Both the position numbers and the translations under genes were made by a program. Positions 25,824 to 39,100 of a stretch of DNA of 64,000 nucleotides are shown piece by piece (the first letter of the stretch is position 1; each line of letters opens with the position of its first letter). The stretch comes from Halichondria panicea (taxonomy: Eukaryota > Porifera > Demospongiae > Suberitida > Halichondriidae): NCBI RefSeq assembly GCF_963675165.1, contig NC_087391.1, positions 354,001-418,000 on the forward strand. The letters are read 5' to 3'. The notes under the pieces were generated by a model. It saw nothing but the letters and a program-made list of their open reading frames with translations. It searched no databases and was not told where the DNA came from.

Positions 25824-26460
25824 TCATAGACTTCTGCCAGGGTTGGCTGCTGTTTTGATGGACTTTGAAGGTAAACTATGAACTAGCTTTGCTAGCTTGA
25901 TACACAGGGCCTTGCTTTTCACTCCCTTCCCCTTCAGAGCTTCCATGAAAGCCTGTGTGTAATACCACTCTTGGACCTCAGTGTCACCAGAGTGCTGTGC
26001 TCCAGGCCAAGTTGGACCAGTCTCTTTGTCTGGGCTGCAGTAATGCTTGGCTTCCCCGGGCATCAGATTGGTGGAACCTCCGCTTTTGTGAGGTCCACAC
26101 AGCTCCATCTGCTTATTAGCAGACCGAATAGGGAGGTTGGGGAGGCAGCTGATCAGTGAATGGTGTGTCGTAACTGCCTCCATCGCCAGGACATCTGGAA
26201 ATGAGCTTCTGTGAGTGTGACACATAAAATAAATAATAACACAGATTGCCAACCTTCCAGACGAGTTCCTAGCGTGTTTGTAAGTATAGGTCCTCCATCC
26301 CAAGTTTTTTGCCAGAAAGGTGACTGTCCCCTTCATCTGGACAATACATGTGCATGTACAGTGAATAATTATGTAGTGGCACCGGGTCAGGTAGAATCCA
26401 TCCATAGGAACCAACTTATTTTTGTCATCACCTCTGTTCACAATATTTTTTTCGTACCTG
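25824..26460 (-). CDS. Hypothetical exons, weakly supported
   Basis: Three minus-strand blocks can be joined in phase: an exon ending at 26458 (WHRILQKLEILATKLAEWSCGQ, 5' limit unknown), 26254-26336 (MKGTVTFLAKNLGWRTYTY) and 25824-26208 (SSFPDVLAMEAV ... TAANPGRSL, stop). Splice signals are plausible (gtacga/gtccag and gttggc/cacag) and the last block is open for 127 codons. I do not recognise the product. It could be the 3' end of a lineage-specific gene or a decayed mobile-element gene; no start was found. Confidence 0.3.
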
Positions 26461-27165
26461 ACCACAGGACCATTCTGCTAACTTGGTGGCAAGGATCTCC
26501 AGCTTCTGAAGGATGCGATGCCATTGTGTGCTGGAACATGGTGGAAGACCCAACCAGCCACTCAACCGGACGTATCAACATGCAGGTGGCCATTGAGGAG
26601 AAAGGACAACACTGGATAGTGCCATGAACAGCTCGAATCGTGGATAGTACACGTCTAAAGCACTGAAGAGAAACGTCTCCACTCGACACAAATGAAGACA
26701 GTGTGTATTAACATTAAAAGACAATCCAACCTGCTGTGTGACTAATGCTAGTTGAGGAACTCGGACACTCGTGCTGATTGTACTGAGACTGGGGTCTATT
26801 GGCACACTTACGTTTCTCCCATCTACTACTGAAGGCACTCCTTTGCTACAAATCTGGCTCTGTATTTATTGGATTGTGTTATTTTGTTATTGATTTATTA
26901 GTTTGTGTAGCTACCTGATTTTCTTTTGCAGCTTGTAGTTAATTTAATTGAAGACATTCTCACAAAACCACTATGTTGTTACTTGTGGTTACTACTATAC
27001 TAGCGCACGCATTGAAATTAAATACTGCGTGTGCAAGTCTCAGGATCTAAACGTTGCATTTTTGTGGTTAAATTATGTCAATTTGTTACTATGTGCGGGC
27101 ACCCTTAAGAGTGCAAACTAAACTTGTCCAGCATTTTAATAGCTATTCATCAGCGCAGAATAATC

Positions 27166-27984
27166 ATGAGTTCTGAAGAGCTAAGAAGAAATGTATTCTC
27201 CTCTATCCATATGAGTAGCTTAGTGAGGACCGCACAAGCAAGCATCACCTATCCTAGCTGCTCATTCTGTGGAGGTTGCGCCATCAATCCAAAAAGTTCT
27301 CCGAAGAGAAAAGTCGCTCTATGTCAAATCAGCCTCTACACAAGTGTCTCCGATTCGTTCATCATCTGGTACAAGAAGCAAGAAGAACCTAAAGGAATTT
27401 TGTGGCTGCATAGCTGTTGTATTCGCAGGGGTCAAGAAAGCAACATTGAACTAATTTCGAGAGGCTGTCGTGGTAGATGTTCATACACACTCAAGTTTGC
27501 AACCCCTTCTGCAAGTGAGGAATGGTACAGATTGCTCAAGCAAGAGTCTCGTAAAACTCCATCATTTGGTGAAGATGTTTCTGGAGAACCAACAATCAAT
27601 GGGAGTGCAAGTGACATCACATCTTTGGACTCCATGCTCACTGAAATTTCTCCTCTTAGTTCAATAACTGAGCTGAACTATTACAGTGAAAGTGATGAGA
27701 ATAGTGATGATGGAAGCATTGTGTCCACGACAACTCTGACATGCCCCGAGACAATATCCAAATCAAAAAAAAAAAGTCGCTCAAATCCATCTAAAGTTAA
27801 AGTAAAATCGGTGTTTTCTTTGCAAAGCCTGAGCAGAAGCAAGAAGCCGAACCACACCACGTTAAGTAGCTCTGTATCTGTGAATACTGTTAAGGTGGCT
27901 CCGTTGGAAACCATCAGTAGCACAAGTCAGTCCACTCCTGATTTTGACAATTGGGGACGGTGGTCGTGGCCTCTCAAAGCATAA
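27166..27984 (+). CDS. Intronless PH-like domain protein
   Basis: Single open frame of 272 aa from the ATG at 27166 (an upstream in-frame extension begins only with TTG). Residues about 75-135 resemble the second half of a pleckstrin-homology fold: GILWLHSCCIRRGQE, then YTLKFATPSASEEWYRLLKQ with the conserved Trp of the final helix. The remaining half is Ser/Thr-rich with acidic (SDENSDDGS) and basic (SKKKSRSNPSK) patches, probably disordered. Ligand and role unknown. It lies just beyond the 3' end of PNO1 on the opposite strand. Being intronless among intron-rich genes, it may be a retrocopy. Confidence 0.6.
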   Translation: MSSEELRRNVFSSIHMSSLVRTAQASITYPSCSFCGGCAINPKSSPKRKVALCQISLYTSVSDSFIIWYKKQEEPKGILWLHSCCIRRGQESNIELISRGCRGRCSYTLKFATPSASEEWYRLLKQESRKTPSFGEDVSGEPTINGSASDITSLDSMLTEISPLSSITELNYYSESDENSDDGSIVSTTTLTCPETISKSKKKSRSNPSKVKVKSVFSLQSLSRSKKPNHTTLSSSVSVNTVKVAPLETISSTSQSTPDFDNWGRWSWPLKA

Positions 27985-28259
27985 ACTATAGGAGTTCGTT
28001 GTTGTGTGTATTGACTGAAATGTTATTTTCAGTATAATCTGATTGTATGTTTTATCTGTTATTTGCGTTGTTTTTCTTTTTCTTAAACAGTTTATGTTGT
28101 GCGTGTTTTATCATTACACACATCATCTCAAAATTGCATCTCATCAGTTCATGGTACCCAACACATGTTGACTTCAAATTGACATAATAATAATTTATTA
28201 AACATCTGAACAAAATGAATGACATTATACTTTAAGTAGGTACAAAGTTTGCAGGTCAG
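27985..28259. other. Convergent 3' region
   Basis: AT-rich 275 bp between the stop of the PH-like gene and the stop of PNO1. No feature beyond the presumed 3' UTRs. Confidence 0.6.
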
Positions 28260-31200
28260 TTAGAATCGTTCTGCCCCTCTGGTGGCCACTGCTTTCATGC
28301 TGCCATACACTTTAGAAGGAGGACTCCCTGGGGGGTTAGAGTGAAGGGTAAGGACAACATTATGACATTCAATCACTTTATATTTATCTACGTAAACTTC
28401 CTCTCAATAGAAACCAGAAACAAAATACTATCAATAAACAGATCCAATGGGGAAATTGAACACATGTATTTAGTCACATGATACATATCAGGATGTCCTG
28501 GGAATGTCTGCACTTCTAAAAGTATGCTAATCTCCAAAAGGTACAGATACCGTATACACCATAAACTAGCTTGCACTTCAACCCACGTTTGTCTAAAAGA
28601 GGAGGGCTATTATCATGAGCGTGCAGGAATGGCATACCCTAAAGGCATTCAGAGTGATTGGTCCCCATAGAAGGAGAAGGCTATAAGACAACCATTGGCA
28701 AGGCTGGAATGACTTGCAATAAGTAGACACTTAGACTGCCAGCTGGGCCCTCTATTGTACTCTCCCTTAGCAACATTCCTAAGTAAACATGAATGCTGAT
28801 CGTTTAATGCAGAACAAGAAAATGCACTTTATAAGCTCTTGTCCGTGACATCAATTTTGACAGCTCAAAAAACTATAAAAACAGTGCGAGCATAACCACA
28901 AAAGAAGCAGAAACATAATGTCTGAATGATGCTTCATGCACACAGGGTTTCTACAAATTGATAGGGGGACCATATAATGTTAGTTTTCTGGTTCAAAACA
29001 AGTCTTTATCACCAATGTGCCGTGATTGACACTAGGCCTCAGGCAGGGTGAAATGTTAACACTGCTTGAATACCACCTTCACACTGGATGTATCAACATG
29101 CACGCCAATAAACACCTACAATAAAATCAGCTGCTGTAATTTACGCCACACGTGTAATTAGGTTGTGCGGAGGACTTGGTCTAACTTTCACAAACCATTG
29201 CCAAATTGGTATCACTGGAACCTTAGTAGAGACAAAATAAGCTCAATCTAATCTTTGCTCAAATATTAGGCTCAATTTTATAATCGCTTGAGGCTATCTT
29301 GTAAGAGCTAGAGGCTATCAATGATTTGTACAGTACAGGTCTAGAACATGATCAGCTGAGATTGTGGTCAAGTTTGGCCATGCTTACATTCCCACAATCA
29401 AGGGAAGCTGTATATACAACAGCTCATATTAGACTGAATCACGTCATGGTAAGGCGATACCGACAGAGTGTAACGGTAGAGAGTGGGGTGTGTGAGAAGA
29501 AATACTTTAATCTCCAGCGAGGAACGTTAACACAATTACGTACGATTTTAATTAATTCAATTATCTGATGAGCTAGTACAGTACGCCACTATAATAATTA
29601 TTCATCCGTACTTATTAATATGCGTAGATTTCCTTGTGTGTAGGAGTGGGGGCCACTTATGTACTTATGTACGGGATACAACAAATTTGTTAAGCTTGTG
29701 AATATTACATATTCAACAAGTGTACAAATCAGTAACAGCTGTACAGTATAATACAGCTCCCTGGGGGTAGACTAGGGTGGACACTATGTGAACACTCCTT
29801 ACACAGAGAGCTGTTTGCACACATCTCATTACAGAGCTATGGCCAGTTAAACAAGGCATGCACTACTGGCTCACTACAGCCGCATGCAGGAGTCACATGA
29901 CTAATAGCAGAAGCCTGTGAATGAAATAGATCAAAGCTCTAGAGAAACCACCTTAGACCATGTACACCATTGTGTATGCATTGAGCCCTGGCCACCACCC
30001 GAACACGAGAATAATTATTAGAACCTAGCGTAAGTCTTCTGTAGAAAGTACAGTAACTGAGACACACACACATTACACGCAGGCAGGCAGGTACACTCAC
30101 TCACTCAATATCAATTCTTCATTACATTGTACATAACTAGGTTGTACTTGCTACAATGTATTAGTTACTGCCACAAACAGCATCTACATGTACTAGTATT
30201 GAGAGAAACCTGTTGTATAAAGCTTCTAAGAAGTCAGTCTATACATCATTTCCTTCCTGGGGCTATAGGAACAATGCTATTCATTCCCAGAGGAAACTAA
30301 AAGGTCTACAATTCCCCATATATTCAGTTGAATGTCTGCCACCTGTTGAGACTATTACAGTAATGAAACCTGACAAGTGTCCACCATCAGGAGATATCAT
30401 TTGTCATCCTATACTACACTATGGGTATCTGAGACACTGACGGAGTGAACTGTGTGTGCATGTACAGATCACCATGGCCACGCATGCATGTTGAAGTTTG
30501 TACGCACGCACGTACATGATGTAAGTACACAGCTAGCTACATGTAGTCTATTATTAGGTTTCTAAATATATAATGGAGCAGCTAATGCGTACGTCAATTA
30601 TCAACGGCCTAATGGGTAATATAAAGGGACATTGATTTGAGCTGTACGAAATATGCGGAGTATACCACCATAGTCGTCATAAAACACCCAACATGATATA
30701 CATAGTGACAACTTAGATTATGATAGCTATGTGTTTAACAAGCTGTGACGTATCAACTTGTGTATTAGCCGATTAAATTAAAATACAAAAGATACCGGCA
30801 TGTCTTTAATTAGAACAATAATCGCTTATTGGATGCAGAGAAGGTCAAAGGTCGGTTAGCTCATCACAGCTATTACGCACACTGAATAATTAAGAGGTCA
30901 AAGGTTATTAGCTCACTACAGTATAACCTCTAAATGGTCATACACACGTACACACACATACATCACACCACATCACACCATTTGCATCTAACAATGGACG
31001 TTGATTACAAACACTGATAGCTAGTAATTGAATGGTTTGTCGTACCTGATTGTCACACACCCCCATACACACACACCCACACACACACACCCACACACAC
31101 CCTACACAAGTGTGCGTGCGTCCACAATACACATAGACTCTACAATTCAATAGTTATATCCAATGATATGCATACAACCGTCACCATGGTACACAATCAA

Positions 31201-34200
31201 CAGTTAGTGTGTAGTCTAGAGCAGAGTGGCTGTAAGTGTGCTCTATCATTATATTAATGGTGTGTTTGGGTTAGGTGGCATAACACCAGAGCCCAGACAC
31301 ACAATAATACAGCTGCAGGCAGATCTCACCTGATCACAGTTATCATCCTACCTATATAACCAGTGTTTGCAATCAACATCCATTGTTAAGAACTTACAAC
31401 AGAAACCGATGATACGGATTCAGAGTAAAGTTCCCCCTAAGGAAGGTGTAACCCGTGAGAGCTTTGTTAATTCTTTATTGTTAGTGAGTAAATAACTAAG
31501 CAAACACACGCATTGGGCATTACATCATACATGCCCTGTATTGTACGCATTGGGCATTACATCATACATGCCCTGTATTGTACGCATTGGGCATTACATC
31601 ATACATGCCCTGTATTGTACGCATTGGGCATTACATCATACATGCCCTGTATTGTACGCATTGGGCATTACATCATACATGCCCTGTATTGTACGCATTG
31701 GGCATTACATCATACACGCCCTGTATTGTACGCATTGGGCATTACATCATACATGCCCTGTATTGTACGCATTGGGCATTACATCACACATGCCCTGTAT
31801 TGTACACCACAAAGTGATATGATTATAAGATCAATATGTTCTTATTGATTAGTAGGTCGAAGCTCTCAGCTGCAACTTATTAGTGAGACATGACTGAGCA
31901 CTACTAGACCGTAACAAGCCAAAGAAAACAACGCTAAAATGCGGTTAGTCGCCAACCTTTGAACCCTTTGAACACACACAAACTGAAAGTTGACACTTGA
32001 TATGCAAATTGAATCAGTTTAAAGAAGCACCTCTCCTTTGATGCAGATAGACAAGGAATGGCAGATATCTAATATTCACCACAAAAGCGTTTGGGGGGCC
32101 CGCCGCATATTTGCATAAGTAAGTGAACCTTCTTAGTTAAAGCATGTTTTCATTCCAACAAATCAGAGTTGTACTAAACTTCAGAATTACATGCTAAATA
32201 TAGATAATTACGTTCATGGACTACTAAAATAGCCAAAAATAATAATAATCATTACTAGAGGGAGGAAGTAACGTGATTCATATATGGAGTGTATACGCCA
32301 TGAATCCAGTACGCGAACAATGACAGAGGCTGGAGGAACCCCAATAGGGGACAGGGTTTATCATAAACTCTCATAAAATGAAAATAAACAACTATACAAG
32401 AGTTCACATTCATAGGTACATAGACAACAAGGAAGAGTGTGCTTACCAAACACACCCTAGCTACAGCAACAAATATTGGACTTATATCTAGAGAGGGTTT
32501 TGGGTAAGTTAAACTTGAAAGGCTCCAGTAATGAATACAGACAGGATCTGGAGTTCTAGTAATGCTAGGAATGTGGTTAAAGTCACCCCATGGGACATCT
32601 GACCTACCCTCCACCAGTGTAGCTACATGTATCTATACCTATCAGCCAGCTAATCCCCTCCAGTCTGAGGCATGCATTCAACAGCATACCTACACCAGCC
32701 CAGCCTAATGAGCCTTTATTCATTAAGGACCCCCAGACTAGAATGGTAGCGTAGGGCACTTTAGATGGGACCCATTAACTTCGTGGACAATTTAATGACA
32801 GGCTAGTTACAATGTAAACAATGTTTGCATAATGTGTACGTGTTGCATAAGCTATTGGGTTTATACACATACACATGTTGTGTACTGTTATAAGTCACAT
32901 AAGCTACCAAACTTCTGACAGATGTGTGTAGCACAGATTGACAGAAATTACAAACCAAATAGCTATCATGAGAAAAACAAACTTTGCAGTTTCAAGATAA
33001 TAATTACAATGATTATAGATGCAGTATAGATGCAGTACAGATGCAGTATAATTATAACAGGGAAAAGGCCAAAACTAGACAAAAAAACTGAATGGGCTTG
33101 TTTGTAAGAATTGACAAAAATTTCGACTTAATGAAATTGCTCCAAATGACAATGATACCTCATGGGAGTAAGAACAACTAGACCTAGCTGTACTAGCTAT
33201 GAAATATTTTCAGCTCCATCACACACCTAGACCTAGATAATCACATGCCATATCACTAGTTCGAGCATCACACATTGCAAACACCTCGAGCGTTGATCAC
33301 TTCGCAGAAATAAAATCACAAACCCAACTTAGACCCAACTTAGTACTAGTAATTACACACGATCCTTGCCAGAACACAATAGTTAGATCGCAAAAAGGGT
33401 ACATTTTTCTGCTGATTTAGCTCATTGCAAAGGGGTTTTCAAGCAAAATATTCCAGTATCATAGTTCCTGGTATTAGTTGCTGAGAAAGTGTCATAAGCA
33501 ATTAGCAGTAGAGCACCAGTGTTTACAGAGTGTTATCAACTCCTAGGTTACTAGTACATCATAAAGGGGGCCACAATCCATCAAAGCCGCACAATCACAT
33601 ACCAACCCATTACAGCTGTGTACTTCATACCAGCACAACACCAACAGCAAGGAAATGGGGTCTAATTACGCCTCAGAAACATGAAACATCCTCATAACTA
33701 AAGCTTCATATTTCTACCGTCTGTTGCGAATGTACAATGCATGTAGCCGATGATTAAAACACACCATCCCTCTAATGATGCTTTACAAACAGTTTGAGGG
33801 TGTGTAGATCATTGAAATAAGAATCGCTCACCCCCACTCGTGCTACAAATTGGTTGGCAATGGGTGAACAAGACTAGAATGCCAGGGAATGAGTTGGAGG
33901 GGTGGTGGGGGTTGGGGGGACTACCCACCTTGCCTTGAGGCTTACAGTCTCATGGGTAATAACATCACAAACATAAAGGCATAACTTTAACCATTCTCCA
34001 ATCTAATTTGCAGTCAGGTCACTCCAGCACACCCACCAGCTACTACACTCTAGATGTACACTGTACTCCATTCATGATGAGAACTAACACACATGAGTAC
34101 ACACACAATCACACAATCTACCAGGTGCCACACAACAACAACTACAATGTGTACAAGACAAACTGAGGGAAGGAATACTTCACCATGCATTTGTAGCTAG

Positions 34201-36108
34201 CCACTATAAGTGGAATTATATTTCAGGGGCAATTCAATTCATATTAAGCACTGGAAACAGGAAACCATTTTCCTCCTGATTCTCAGGGTGTCCTAAACAA
34301 GGGATTGCACAGGTACTAATTGGTGGCAGTGATTTTTGGTACAGTATAACTAAGAGAGGAAGTGGGTCAAAAAAAGGTCAACATTCCCACAGTCACTTTC
34401 ATTTCCAAGCAGCTAGGGGACACCCTTGCTTAATTGTGTGTGTGTGTAGAATAATGGGAGTTTTATAGATATACAGTTCAGAGTTCATAATTATTATGTC
34501 TGCACTAGAGACTAATATATACAATACAAGGGACTGCATCATTATTATGTATACGTAGTAAAGGGGCTTTGTGTAATGCAGTCTGGTTTCCTGTATCTCA
34601 GTGTGATGTAGTCTTTATTACTAGCTCACCTAGTATAAGGCTGCATATGGCGTTCCTCGCTATCCTGATGTTTTGGAATGAGCCCAGAATGTGGATTTTA
34701 CTGCACAGGAGAGATGAGAAACACTTAAATAAAAACATGACAAAACTATAAGTGTCTGTACATACAAACGTAGCAGTATTTTTAATACTCTTGTTCAGAT
34801 ATGTCAGCGATTGTTTTGTGCGTGTTAACAAGTTGAGTATAATTATGCATGTACATAAACATGACTCCTCACTGCCCACGGAACATAATAACAGTACATG
34901 TTTCAGAGAATCTAATTCTACTGTTGTAAAGCCATTACTAGACAATAGGTGCTACACTATACACAGACAAGTGCACCGCTAATTGGTACACTCAGTCCAA
35001 AGGTAGTACTGTGCCGTACTTGAACTTTGGGCAACTAAACAGCGACTTCTCACATAAATTATATACGTGTACATGTAGAGATAAACCAACTGATTGGATC
35101 CACACACTAGAGCTGAAAAACAACCTCTACATTTAACACAGTGATCACTAACACATTTCACATTTGAACTCACGATATGATTGAAAACAATTACAATGAA
35201 TAGCATATACAAAACCTCGATCACGTCCGAGCAATTATAAGCTCTTATTTCAAAATCACACCAAAAAAAAAGCTATCTGTGTGAGAAAGGGACAACACCA
35301 CGCAAGGCTGGCCAACTAGAGACAGGCTCTCAACATCAACCCAACCTTTGTTTGCAAACTGTGATACCACTATCTGAGTGAACACACCAAATGAATGGAT
35401 AAATGAATTAGCCTTGTGGTGTTTACACAACAGAGAGTGAAAAGCTGATTATATAGAGGGTAAGTGGTGGTACACTGTGAAAGTGGAGACAATAGAGAAT
35501 GTGAATACAGCAATGTTGGATAGCTGTGTAATTGAAAACACAGTCAATGTAAACTACCTGAAATAGAAGACTAAGACTGTACAAAGAGGATGTGGTTGAT
35601 ATTGGGTATATGTTGCACCAGACTAAAGCCTTCCGTGCATGGAGATACACACGGCTAGCGTGTGAGAATTAATTCAATTTCTAACAACAGTTGAGCTTAT
35701 ACCTCTTGTTGTGGGGTTATATTTGATGGGGTTGTGTATATGGTATTCACAAAGAGTGTGGCGTCTACACACAACCCAGCACTGCACACAAGTGCTAGCT
35801 GTATGCTATTACCCAAGCATCCCTATACAATGTGGCACCTAGACAAAGGGGGCTTTCACAACTCGTTCTTACAGTGCATATAATGTTACGCTACCTAGAC
35901 GTATAATATAGTGAGCATAGGTAGTCTTATTAGCAATGGCAAATAAGGCACAAACACACAACAGAGCCGCTACTAGACTGGCAGACCACACAGAGGCCAG
36001 GAACTGTGGTGGTAGGAAAACAAGGAAAGCAGCAGAATCCAGATTAACGGAACAATCTAGTTATTAAATGTATGTGGGTATTTCCTTTCGACTATAGGTA
36101 CATTTTGT

Positions 36109-36145
<37 letters not shown>

Positions 36146-39100
36146 TGCACACCCCCCCCCAACACACACACACACACACACGCACGCACGTGGACACACA
36201 CACACGCACACGCACACACAACACACGTGCACAGACACAACACACACACACGCACGTGCACACACACACACACACACACACTACTAAGATGGTATATCTA
36301 CCCCAGGACAATTGCAAGGGGGGTATATAGACCACAACTCACAAACCAGCTCACAATTAACCTACTTCAAAAAGGTTATCAAAAAAAGGAAGCTAGCTAG
36401 TGCACCTGTGATTATCATAGTAATCATGTTCTTTAGCAACTAATTGGAAGTCTGACCAGGAAGAAATTGGAATCAGGCTTTGTTGGTCTTTCATGATGAT
36501 TGAGGGGCATTCCTGAGGAAGATAGCTAGTGTCTCAAAGGATGGTTACATGCACTACAAAGTACTCAGTATTGATAACACAGGGCCATGGGGTTAGGGCA
36601 AGCCAATGCATTGGTGTGTGCACAGGATGCTGGCACTTGGAAAGGTCCCTTTCAGTAAACAACAAATTAGCAGTTGTACAACAACCCAACTACTCTTCCT
36701 GTTCAGAGCAGAGGAAGGAAGTGTGCAGTCCCATTCTGACAGGCACCAACAATGGATACATAGGAGCTAGATTGTTCACAGTTCATCCCCACAGGAAGTA
36801 TACTGCTAGAGCTGCCATGGTGGTGCAATGATTGATCAGTGCATGAGACATGAATAATTCAGACGGATAGCATGTGACTATAAACCACCATATACAAGTA
36901 CACTATGTTACCATGTCCTTGCATGAGCACACCATATACAAGTACACTATGTTACCATGTCCTTGCATGAGCACACCATATACAAGTACACTATGTTACC
37001 ATGTCCTTGCATGAGCACACCATATACAAGTACACTATGTTACCATGTCCTTGCATGAGCACACCATATACAAGTACACTATGTTACCATGTCCTTGCAT
37101 GAGCACACCATATACAAGTACACTATGTTACCATGTCCTTGCATGAGCACACCATATACAAGTACACTATGTTACCATGTCCTTGCATGAGCACACCATA
37201 TACAAGTACACTATGTTACCATGTCCTTGCATGAGCACACCATATACAAGTACACTATGTGGATGGATACAAGCAGGCTTTAACATTATAGATAACAGGC
37301 TTAGTAGCTACTGTAACAGGACAAAATAAAATTTCCTGACAATAAGACACACAAACACAAATAATAGCAACAGATAGAACACACACCAGACAGTGTCCCC
37401 CATGACTGCAGCCAGCCTGCAGACAACACACACAGGTGGTGTTGGGCTGTAGATAATCTAATAAGTTCCCACAGTCATAAACAATGTCTAGGGACAAGCT
37501 CACAAAAACATTACCTATGAATGAGAGTATACAATTAATGAATCAATTTAGCAGAGCTTCTGAGAGTCAGCAACAAAGCTTGGTAGCTATGGAGTTAGCT
37601 ATGCTCTGCCTTACAAGGTACTCATTGGACAACACATGTGAGTCACTCCTACTCTCCACAGATCACCTCAGGGCACTAAACACAGCATGAATATTGGACA
37701 TGAATATCACATGCATCCACTTATGTAGCACGTAGCGCCATTAAAACAGTTAGGAATAACTACTCGTGTAAATATTATAATAATGGGACAAAATGGATTT
37801 CCTAATTCATAGAACTGAGAAATATAATCAGACACATGAGCATACGTACATGCAAGGGCTGTGTTCCCAATATAGAGAAGTACTATTACACACACGGAAT
37901 ATACAAGCAAACAAACAGATCAGTTTAGTCATTATTATTAGGGTGACACAATCGAAACTTGGTAAAGAGCATTATCAAAACTTCAACATAATAGCATTAC
38001 AATTAGGATGACCCTTTACCTATAGTGGGTTTAGGACATTATATTGTTGGTAGTTCTCAGCGTTGACAAATCTATCGGGCAACTGATCGTCCTCCACCAC
38101 TTCTTTCTTTTCTTTACAACCACAGTCACAATATCTCTTGTACCTCTTGCACACACTGTAAACAATGAACGCTACGAAACATCCATGGGGTATGCTGACT
38201 AGAAGAATGGACACATACGCAAGCAAGATAGGACTTTGTACATCCAAACTACCTAGTTCAAATACTACAGCCAACAAAAAGATGAGCAGAGATTCAACCA
38301 CATTATCACTATACCTCTTATAGGGGCGAACCAGAGCCACAAACACGGTGAAAGAGAATAGAAGTAGCGAGTTCATTGCAAATACCACAGGTCTAAAGGT
38401 TCTCGAAGCACCCAAATAAATCACTTGTAATAAAATCAGAAGAACGGGGTAAATGACCACAAGATACTGCCAATTACAACAAGAGCCTTCAGTAGTACCG
38501 TCTTTATAACTGGAGGTGAAGTCATCGAAAAATGCTTTAATATAGAGGAAGATTTGAGATCGGCAACAACGCTTAAAGCACAGCTTCATGCACTTCAGTG
38601 GATAGCAACTGACGAGTGTGATGACAGTGATGGTAGCTATGGAGAACACAAGAGACAGAATGAGCAGGACAGGATCTGGGTAAGGAGTGGATGGATCCAC
38701 CCATACCGACAGTTCCACTTGGAAAGCTAAACAAAGATTGTATGTTTCCGAGAAATAAAAACTCGTAAAAACAATAGAAATAATGTTAGACAATGAGAAT
38801 AAGCAAAAGTTGACAAACACGTTCACAATTGAGCTCTTGTAGTCCCACATTGTCCTTGTGGAGATAAAACATCTGCGAAATGGCTTCCAGAGGATTACCA
38901 CAGGCTTAAAGTTTCGCTCATGAAGTTTATACAGTACGAGTGTCAAAGCAATGAGAAACAAAGGGTAGACTGCCACTAAGTATTGGAGATACACAAAATG
39001 AATGTTTGTGAAAGACGTACTAATGCAGAAAGGTGGAAATACAGACACAAAGTTAAGACTCCAGATACCGTTAAGGAACTCGAGAGCATAGACATAGACC

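Larger units (their letters stand above)
34701..38019. other. 3' part of PNO1 intron 5, no gene seen
   Basis: Non-coding by inspection. Holds a long CA/CG-rich microsatellite (36105-36282), the 44-bp tandem array (36886-37260), and from about 37680 the 3' flank shared with the other members of the membrane-protein array. Confidence 0.65.

Noticed and set aside
31511-31806. CRISPR-like array
   Set aside because: The 37-bp units are directly adjacent with no unique spacers, and the locus is an animal intron; it is a simple tandem repeat.
31513-31848. ORFs of about 80-110 codons across the 37-bp array
   Set aside because: They exist only because the repeat unit lacks stops in forward frames; no start context, splice support or family resemblance.
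34598-34945. Independent 115-codon minus-strand gene
   Set aside because: Only 34630-34700 is coding-like, and it is PNO1 exon 6 with proper acceptor and donor; the rest is intron.
36057-36335. Cys/Val and His/Thr ORFs in the CA-rich tract
   Set aside because: Translation of a microsatellite, open in several frames on both strands at once.
36529-36831. 100-codon ORF in the PNO1 intron
   Set aside because: No domain, no splice partner and no codon pattern; probably a chance ORF.
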